Assembly: GCF_947487515.1 (NCBI RefSeq)
Contig: NZ_CANKWO010000003.1
Coordinates: 699,103 to 763,102, forward strand
Source: an uncultured Litoreibacter sp.
Lineage (GTDB): Bacteria; Pseudomonadota; Alphaproteobacteria; Rhodobacterales; Rhodobacteraceae
DNA length: 64,000 nucleotides
Direction: 5' to 3'
A program made the position numbers and the translations under genes. Below are positions 58,942 to 64,000 of the stretch, one piece after another; within the stretch, counting starts at the first letter, position 1; each line of letters begins with the position of its first letter. Below the pieces are notes generated by a model. The model did no database searches and was not told the DNA's origin. It worked only from the letters and a program-made list of their open reading frames with translations.

Positions 58942-60411
58942 ATGCTGCTTTCTAGCCAACCCAATGATGCCCCTATGATCGGGAAGATGTATGTGGACGG
59001 AGCATGGCAAAGCCCTGCGAACGCGCCCGTTATTGAGGTTGAAAATCCAGCGACTGAAGTCGCAATCGGCCATATTCCTGAAGGCACGGCTGATGACGCC
59101 GATGCAGCTGTTGCGGCCGCGAAAGACGCCAGCGCCCAATGGGCGGCGCGTCCGGCGATCGAGCGGGCGGGCTTTGTCCACCTGCTGGCCGATGCGATTG
59201 ACGCTGATGCAGAGCGGCTTGCGCGATTGGTAACCCTTGAGCAGGGCAAGCCGATCGATCAAGCCCGTGGTGAAATCGGTGCGACGTCGAACTTCCTGCG
59301 CTATGCCGCAGAGCAGGCCCGCCGGATTACCGGTGATATTGTCACCTCTGACAGTCGCTCGGAAGAAATCCACATTCGACGCCACCCCTATGGTGTGGTC
59401 GTCGGGCTAACGGCATGGAACTACCCCGCAGCCTTGGCCACGCGCAAGCTTGGCCCCGCATTGGTCGCAGGCAATACTTTTGTGTTGCTGAGCCACGAAA
59501 TCACCCCGTTTTCTGGTTTGGCGCTTGCTGAACTGGCAGAGCGCGTGGGCCTGCCGAAAGGGGTCTTCAACGTGGTCACGGGGCGCGGCCAAGTTGTCGG
59601 TCAGCGTTTGGTTGAACATCCGGATACAGCATTGATCACCATGACAGGCAGCACGCGTGCCGGTCGTGAAATTTTCCGTACCGCGGCCGACGAGCTAAAG
59701 GTCGTGCGGCTGGAGCTTGGTGGCAAGGCGCCCTTCATCGTCATGGAGGACGCGGACATAGATGCGGCTGTCACGGCAGCGGTGGGCGCGCGCTACACCA
59801 ATTGCGGACAGATCTGCACCTGCAATGAACGTATGTATCTGCATGACGCCATTGCGGATGAATTCTTGGAAAAATTTGTCGCCCAAAGCCGTGCCCTATC
59901 GATCGGGGACCCGATGGGGGACGTGGACCTTGGCCCGAAAGTGAGCGGCTTGGAAGTGTCCAAAATAGAAGAGATTGTTGCACGCGGTGTGAAAGCCGGT
60001 GCGCAGGTTTTGCTGAAAGGGGGGGCATTGAATGATGGCCCCTACGAGAAAGGCCATTGGATTGCGCCAACCGTGATGGAGGTCACGGAAAACGCATCTC
60101 CGTTGATTCAAGAGGAAATCTTCGGGCCAGTGGTCGCAGCAAAACGAGTGAGCGGCTTCGACGAAGCCGTCACACTTGCAAATGACACGTCGTTTGGCTT
60201 GTCCGCCTACATGTTCACGCAAAACGCCAAGCGCATCGCGCAGACGCCTTATGCGCTGAAATTCGGGGAAATCTACATGAACCGCAGCAATGGAGAAGCC
60301 GTTCAGGGCTTTCACAGTGGTTGGGGTCAATCCGGAGTGGGCGGGGAAGACGGTCAATATGGCTTCGACGCCTACCTGAAGAAACAAACGACGTATCTGA
60401 GCTGGGGCTAG
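58942..60411 (+). CDS. aldA: Aldehyde dehydrogenase, AldA (lactaldehyde/glycolaldehyde) type
   Basis: 489 aa NAD-dependent aldehyde dehydrogenase. Start chosen at 58942; ATGs at 58894 (no ribosome site) and 58975 are possible. Catalytic Cys292 (NCGQICTCNER), Glu258 (LELGGKAP) and the oxyanion Asn160 (AWNYP) are present. The N- and C-termini (MYVDGAW, GEIYMNRSNGEAVQGFHSGWGQSGVGG) match E. coli AldA well. At the cofactor site the expected KPSExTP reads LSHEITP: Leu183 replaces the lysine that normally contacts the NAD ribose. Lactaldehyde, or another aldehyde of the adjacent pathway such as sulfolactaldehyde, is a plausible substrate. Confidence 0.85.
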   Translation: MLLSSQPNDAPMIGKMYVDGAWQSPANAPVIEVENPATEVAIGHIPEGTADDADAAVAAAKDASAQWAARPAIERAGFVHLLADAIDADAERLARLVTLEQGKPIDQARGEIGATSNFLRYAAEQARRITGDIVTSDSRSEEIHIRRHPYGVVVGLTAWNYPAALATRKLGPALVAGNTFVLLSHEITPFSGLALAELAERVGLPKGVFNVVTGRGQVVGQRLVEHPDTALITMTGSTRAGREIFRTAADELKVVRLELGGKAPFIVMEDADIDAAVTAAVGARYTNCGQICTCNERMYLHDAIADEFLEKFVAQSRALSIGDPMGDVDLGPKVSGLEVSKIEEIVARGVKAGAQVLLKGGALNDGPYEKGHWIAPTVMEVTENASPLIQEEIFGPVVAAKRVSGFDEAVTLANDTSFGLSAYMFTQNAKRIAQTPYALKFGEIYMNRSNGEAVQGFHSGWGQSGVGGEDGQYGFDAYLKKQTTYLSWG

Positions 60412-60463
60412 CCCCGATAATCGTGTCTGAAAAATCAGGCGCATCACAAGTGGAGGAAACACT

Positions 60464-61438
60464 ATGAACCGCAGACTACTGCTATTGGCCGCAACGGCCC
60501 TGAGCTTTGGTGCAGGAACAATGGCTTTTGGCCAATCCCTGCCGCCACTCGAGAAAAAAGAACGCTACAAAGTTGGCTTTTCTCAGATGGAATCCAACAA
60601 CCCTTGGCGCATTGCTGAAACCAAGTCGTTCCACGACACCGCAGAAAGCTGCAACTGGGATCTGATCGCGACTGATGCTGCTGGCTCCGCTGCCAAACAG
60701 GTTGCTGACGTTGACAGCATGATCGCCCAAGGCATTGACGTATTGTTCTTGCCTCCGCGTGAAGAAAAGCCCCTGATCCCTGCGGTGAAAAAAGCCAAGG
60801 CTGCAGGCATTCCTACGTTCCTTGTGGACCGTTCGGTTGATCCGGCTGCTGCCAAACCTGGCGAAGATTTCGTGGCCTTCCTTGGGTCTGACTTCATTGA
60901 CCAAGGCCGCCGCGTTGCGGAATGGACAATCGCCAATTTCAAAGGTGAAAAAGGTGTTATCGTACAGCTCGAAGGCACCACAGGCTCATCCCCAGCGAAT
61001 GACCGTAAGTCCGGCTTCGATGATGCGATTGCTGCCGACCCGCGCTTTGAAATCGTGGCCTCTCAAACAGGTGACTTTGCGCGTGATTTGGGGCGTCAGG
61101 TCATGGAAACCCTGCTGCAAGCACATCCGAATGTGAACATCGTGTATGCGCATAACGACGAGATGGCGATCGGTGCGATCCAAGCGTTGGAATTGGCTGG
61201 CCGCAAGCCGGGCGAAGACATCATGGTTGTGTCCATCGATGGCACGCGCGACGCGCTTCAGGCGATCATCGACGGCAAAATGGGTGTGACAGTTGAAAGC
61301 TCGCCTTTCTTCGGGCCACTCGCTTGTGAAGTCATGAACCGATACGCCAATGGCGAAGAGATTGAACACTGGGTTCAGGTTCAAGACCGTATCTTCACCG
61401 TGGACAACGCAGCCAAGCACATCGGCGAAGCCTACTAA
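60464..61438 (+). CDS. Sugar ABC transporter substrate-binding protein (YtfQ-like)
   Basis: 324 aa periplasmic binding protein with signal peptide (NRRLLLLAATALSFGAGTMAFG, cut about 23). The type-1 fold starts KVGFSQMESNNPWRIAETKS; GVIVQLEGTTGSSPANDRKSGFDDAI (about 163-188) and NIVYAHNDEMAIGAIQALELAGRKPGEDIMVVSIDGTRDAL (about 224-265) match YtfQ, the galactofuranose receptor of E. coli. The ligand is likely a monosaccharide, possibly furanose; the identity is not shown. It begins 52 bases after aldA and is followed by a hairpin. Confidence 0.88.
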   Translation: MNRRLLLLAATALSFGAGTMAFGQSLPPLEKKERYKVGFSQMESNNPWRIAETKSFHDTAESCNWDLIATDAAGSAAKQVADVDSMIAQGIDVLFLPPREEKPLIPAVKKAKAAGIPTFLVDRSVDPAAAKPGEDFVAFLGSDFIDQGRRVAEWTIANFKGEKGVIVQLEGTTGSSPANDRKSGFDDAIAADPRFEIVASQTGDFARDLGRQVMETLLQAHPNVNIVYAHNDEMAIGAIQALELAGRKPGEDIMVVSIDGTRDALQAIIDGKMGVTVESSPFFGPLACEVMNRYANGEEIEHWVQVQDRIFTVDNAAKHIGEAY

Positions 61439-61455
61439 GGCCACATATATTGGAG

Positions 61456-61484
61456 GGGAGGCGCGAGGTTTGACCGTGCCTCCC
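61456..61484 (+). promoter_or_regulatory. Intercistronic hairpin after the sugar-binding protein gene
   Basis: Ten-pair stem (one G-T) between 61456-61465 and 61475-61484, starting GGGAGGC / GCCTCCC, loop of nine, with no T-run. It corresponds in position to the dctP-dctQ hairpin and would favour excess binding-protein mRNA. Confidence 0.6.
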
Positions 61485-61515
61485 TTCGCTATCTAAGATT
61501 TGCCAAGGGGGGGAT

Positions 61516-63042
61516 ATGGCGGAACTTCTTTCAATGAGCGGAATCGACAAGGCGTTTGCCGGCGTGAGTGCGCTGTCAGGTGCGTCCTTGGAAATCGCCC
61601 CAGGCGAAGTGCATGCTTTGATCGGGCAAAACGGCGCTGGAAAATCGACGTTGATCAAAATCCTGACAGGCGTTTATCGCCGTGACGGGGGCGTTGTGAC
61701 CTTTGGGGGCAAAGACAGTGTCATCAACAGCCCGCGCGAGGCGCAGGCGGCTGGCATTGCCACGATTTACCAAGAGTTGAACCTTGTTCCTCTACGGTCG
61801 GTCACCGAGAATGTTATGATGGGCTATGAGCCAAAGCGGCTTGGCGTCTTTATCAACTGGCGTGAAGCACATCGCCGAACCCGTGAAATCCTTGCGCGCT
61901 TTGGTATCGACATTGACGTGCGCGCGCCACTTGGCAGCTACTCCACCGCCATTCAACAGCTTGTAGCGATTGCGCGCGCAGTATCGTTGGACGCACGGCT
62001 GGTGATCATGGACGAGCCGACCTCGTCGCTGGATGCCTCCGAGGTGGAGGTGTTATTCGGGGTGGTGAAAGGGCTGCGCGAGGCGGGCGTGTCCGTTCTA
62101 TATGTGTCTCATTTTCTTGATGAGTTGTTTGAGATTTGTGACCGCGTGACCACCATGCGCGACGGGCGCACGGTTGATTGCCGCGACATCGCTGGCAGCA
62201 CCAAGCTGGAATTAATCGCCGCCATGTTGGGCCGCGACGCGGATGACATCGAACAGGCTGGCATGACCGAGTTCAGCGGCGGCACCGCTGGGGCCGATTT
62301 GGGTGAAGTGTTGCTCACGGCCGAAAATGTCACAACAGGGCCGCGTTTGACGGATTTCGACATGACGTTGCACCGCGGCGAGATAATTGGTCTTGGTGGA
62401 TTGTTAGGGGCGGGGCGCACCGAAGCCGCCCGTGCCATCTTCGGGGTCGACCGTCTGACCGGCGGGCGGATCAACGTCAAAGGCGAGGCCTCGGGGCTAG
62501 AGACCCCATCCGCGGCGATTGAAGCTGGTTTTGGCTATCTCACCGAAGATCGCAAAGCCGAAGGCATCATCCCCGACATGTCGGTCCGCGAAAACCTGAC
62601 CTTGGCCCTTTTGCCGAAACTGACCAAAAACGGCCAGATCGACCGCGCTCGAGAACGTGAGCTCGTTGCTCACTACATCAAAGCACTGGGGATCAAGACT
62701 GCCAATATGGAGCAACCGATCCGCGAGCTGTCCGGCGGCAACCAGCAAAAAGTTCTGTTGGCGCGTTGGCTGGCCATTGACCCGGATGTTTTGATTTTGG
62801 ACGAACCGACACGGGGTGTCGACGTAGGGGCGAAGCGCGAAATTCAGGCGATCATCCGCGACAGTGTCGCAAAGGGCGTCGGCGTGATTTTGATCAGCTC
62901 CGAGTTTGAGGAAATTGTGGAAGGGGCGGACCGGATCATCGTGTTGAACGAGGGCCGCATCGTCACCGAACTCACCAACCCTGGCATCACCGAAGACGCG
63001 CTTGTGCGCGCTCTGGCACATACAGAGGGGCAGGCCGCATGA
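61516..63042 (+). CDS. Sugar ABC transporter ATP-binding protein (YtfR/RbsA-like)
   Basis: 508 aa with two ATPase domains. First: Walker A GQNGAGKSTLI (about 36-46), Q-loop IYQELNLV, ABC signature region degenerate (GSYSTAIQQLVAIARAV, about 141-157), Walker B LVIMDEPTSS (about 163-172). Second: the Walker A region reads GLLGAGRTEAARAI (about 295-308), as usual for the second half of such proteins, signature LSGGNQQKVLLARWL (about 406-420) and Walker B VLILDEPTRGVD (about 426-437). The order and wording fit YtfR. The stop overlaps the permease ATG by four bases. Confidence 0.92.
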   Translation: MAELLSMSGIDKAFAGVSALSGASLEIAPGEVHALIGQNGAGKSTLIKILTGVYRRDGGVVTFGGKDSVINSPREAQAAGIATIYQELNLVPLRSVTENVMMGYEPKRLGVFINWREAHRRTREILARFGIDIDVRAPLGSYSTAIQQLVAIARAVSLDARLVIMDEPTSSLDASEVEVLFGVVKGLREAGVSVLYVSHFLDELFEICDRVTTMRDGRTVDCRDIAGSTKLELIAAMLGRDADDIEQAGMTEFSGGTAGADLGEVLLTAENVTTGPRLTDFDMTLHRGEIIGLGGLLGAGRTEAARAIFGVDRLTGGRINVKGEASGLETPSAAIEAGFGYLTEDRKAEGIIPDMSVRENLTLALLPKLTKNGQIDRARERELVAHYIKALGIKTANMEQPIRELSGGNQQKVLLARWLAIDPDVLILDEPTRGVDVGAKREIQAIIRDSVAKGVGVILISSEFEEIVEGADRIIVLNEGRIVTELTNPGITEDALVRALAHTEGQAA

Positions 63043-64000
63043 GCACCCAAGACACGGAACTAGGCGCAAGGCCTACAAAGACATTCGAATGGGGCCCCTT
63101 TTTGCGCACCAACGGCGGGCTGGTCGCTTTGGCCGTGATTTTGCTTTTCAACATCATCGTGACACCGAACTTTTTGCAGATGCAGACATTGTTCGTAAAC
63201 ATCAGCCAAGTTGCCACCATTGCCATTGTCGCCATGGGGATGACCTTGGTGATTGCCACCGGCGGGATCGATTTGTCGGTCGGCGCGATCATGGCGCTAT
63301 CTGGGGCCATGGCTCCGCTGATCTTTATGTCAGAGTTTGGCCAGGCCAACCCTGCCTTGGGCATCACGGCAGCCATCGTTGTGCCGCTGATCGCTGCTTT
63401 GGCCTGCGGGCTGTTTAACGGAATTCTGGTGGCCAACCTAAAGGTGCAGCCGATCATTGCGACGTTGATTTTGTTTATCTCTGGGCGGGGCATCGCGCAG
63501 GTTTTGACGAATGGCAACCTGCAGACATTCTCCAACCCCTCATTTAGCTATCTCGGAACCGGAAAGGTTTTGGGACTGCCGTTTCAGGGCTGGTTGGCCA
63601 TCGCGATTGCCTGCGTTTTGTTCTGGGTCATGAGCCGAACCATCTTTGGGCGCTATGTGCTGGCTGTGGGGGGCAACGAGCGCGCGGCCGAGCTTTCGGG
63701 CGGGCCTGTGAAGCGGGTGAAAATCGGCGTCTATATGATCTGCGGCGTGCTGTCGGGATTGGCTGGGCTGATCGTGGTGGCGATTAACTCCGCCTCTGAC
63801 GCGGCGCGGAACGGCAACCTCATGGAGCTTGACGCAATTGCCGCCGCAGTTGTTGGCGGGGCGTTGCTGCAGGGGGGGCGTGCGCCAATCTTTGGCGCGA
63901 TCCTTGGGGCCGTTATCATTCAATTGGTGAAATATACGTTGCTTGCAAATGGCGTGGAGGACGAGGTGGCGTTGATCGCCAAGGCCATCATCATCCTCGC
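63039..64000 (+). CDS. Sugar ABC transporter permease (YtfT/RbsC-like), truncated by window edge
   Basis: The frame opens at ATG 63039 (ATGA overlap) and runs off the right edge after 320 codons without a stop. Hydrophobic helices appear from about residue 31 (LVALAVILLFNIIV), and the family motif MTLVIATGGIDLSVGAIMALSGAMA lies at about 70-94. GNERAAELSGGPVKRVKIGVYMICGVLSGLAGLIV (about 213-247) and AAAVVGGALLQGGRAPIFGAILGAVII (about 268-294) are the other conserved blocks (EAA-like loop). It is the membrane component of the YtfQRT-like system; a second permease (YjfF-like) may follow beyond the window. Confidence 0.9.
   Translation, partial: MSTQDTELGARPTKTFEWGPFLRTNGGLVALAVILLFNIIVTPNFLQMQTLFVNISQVATIAIVAMGMTLVIATGGIDLSVGAIMALSGAMAPLIFMSEFGQANPALGITAAIVVPLIAALACGLFNGILVANLKVQPIIATLILFISGRGIAQVLTNGNLQTFSNPSFSYLGTGKVLGLPFQGWLAIAIACVLFWVMSRTIFGRYVLAVGGNERAAELSGGPVKRVKIGVYMICGVLSGLAGLIVVAINSASDAARNGNLMELDAIAAAVVGGALLQGGRAPIFGAILGAVIIQLVKYTLLANGVEDEVALIAKAIIIL

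Overview
The window looks like a chromosomal segment of a marine alphaproteobacterium of the Rhodobacterales/Roseobacter type. This rests on protein-level resemblance and gene neighbourhoods (a xerD-like recombinase, a CorC-type protein, a cysteine-free Hint-domain protein, MerR-linked acyl-CoA dehydrogenase, TRAP and YtfQRT-like transport operons); no rRNA or tRNA gene is present to confirm it. Coding density is high, many genes overlap by 4 or 8 bases, and GTG and TTG starts are common. I saw no insertion sequence, prophage, CRISPR array, tRNA, rRNA or replication origin.

Layout. 1-7.9 kb is core/housekeeping: a XerC/D recombinase, a divergent metallophosphoesterase, a coupled CorC - nucleoside hydrolase - SelO operon, a CPA1 Na+/H+ antiporter and a DUF533 protein followed by a clear terminator. 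8.2-14.8 kb holds propionyl-CoA synthetase (prpE) and a tight nucleoside-salvage operon cdd-deoA-deoB-add-upp. 14.8-22.0 kb holds envelope and miscellaneous genes: a secreted VVR-repeat protein, a membrane-anchored M48-like protein without the zinc motif, an acyl-CoA ligase, a DMT transporter, a sulfotransferase, a Hint-domain protein, trmL and a small secreted protein. 22.0-30.1 kb, all on the minus strand, is a beta-oxidation block (FadJ-type protein, thiolase, acyl-CoA dehydrogenase) with two tandem MerR regulators and a cysteine-rich YidD relative embedded in it. 30.3-36.2 kb holds two PaaI-type thioesterases, a MATE exporter, pyrD, a DUF952 protein, a secreted 5'-nucleotidase and a secreted cupredoxin-like protein.

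36.4-64.0 kb is one long carbohydrate-acid catabolic region. Its left arm (minus strand) encodes a 2-hydroxyacid dehydrogenase, an FAH-family hydrolase, an IlvD/Edd sugar-acid dehydratase and an SDR closely resembling 2-keto-3-deoxy-L-fuconate dehydrogenase. Together these suggest a non-phosphorylating 'diketo-hydrolase' route for a deoxy-sugar acid such as L-fuconate. Divergent from it are a beta-hydroxyacid dehydrogenase and a DenD-like dehydrogenase. A GntR regulator then faces a TakP-like TRAP transporter, followed by a UxaA-family dehydratase and an array of redox enzymes: four Gfo/Idh/MocA proteins, a DAO-type flavoenzyme, a YihU-like reductase and a GMC oxidoreductase. A LacI regulator diverges from an AldA-type aldehyde dehydrogenase and a YtfQRT-like sugar ABC transporter; its permease gene runs off the window edge.

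The most interesting parts are this redox array, which matches no pathway I can name; the regulator-linked palindromes in its divergent promoters; the YihU-like reductase carrying a sulfonate-pocket-type GRT motif; the AldA homologue lacking the usual cofactor-binding lysine; and the Cys-rich YidD relative. Functions beyond family level are inference throughout.
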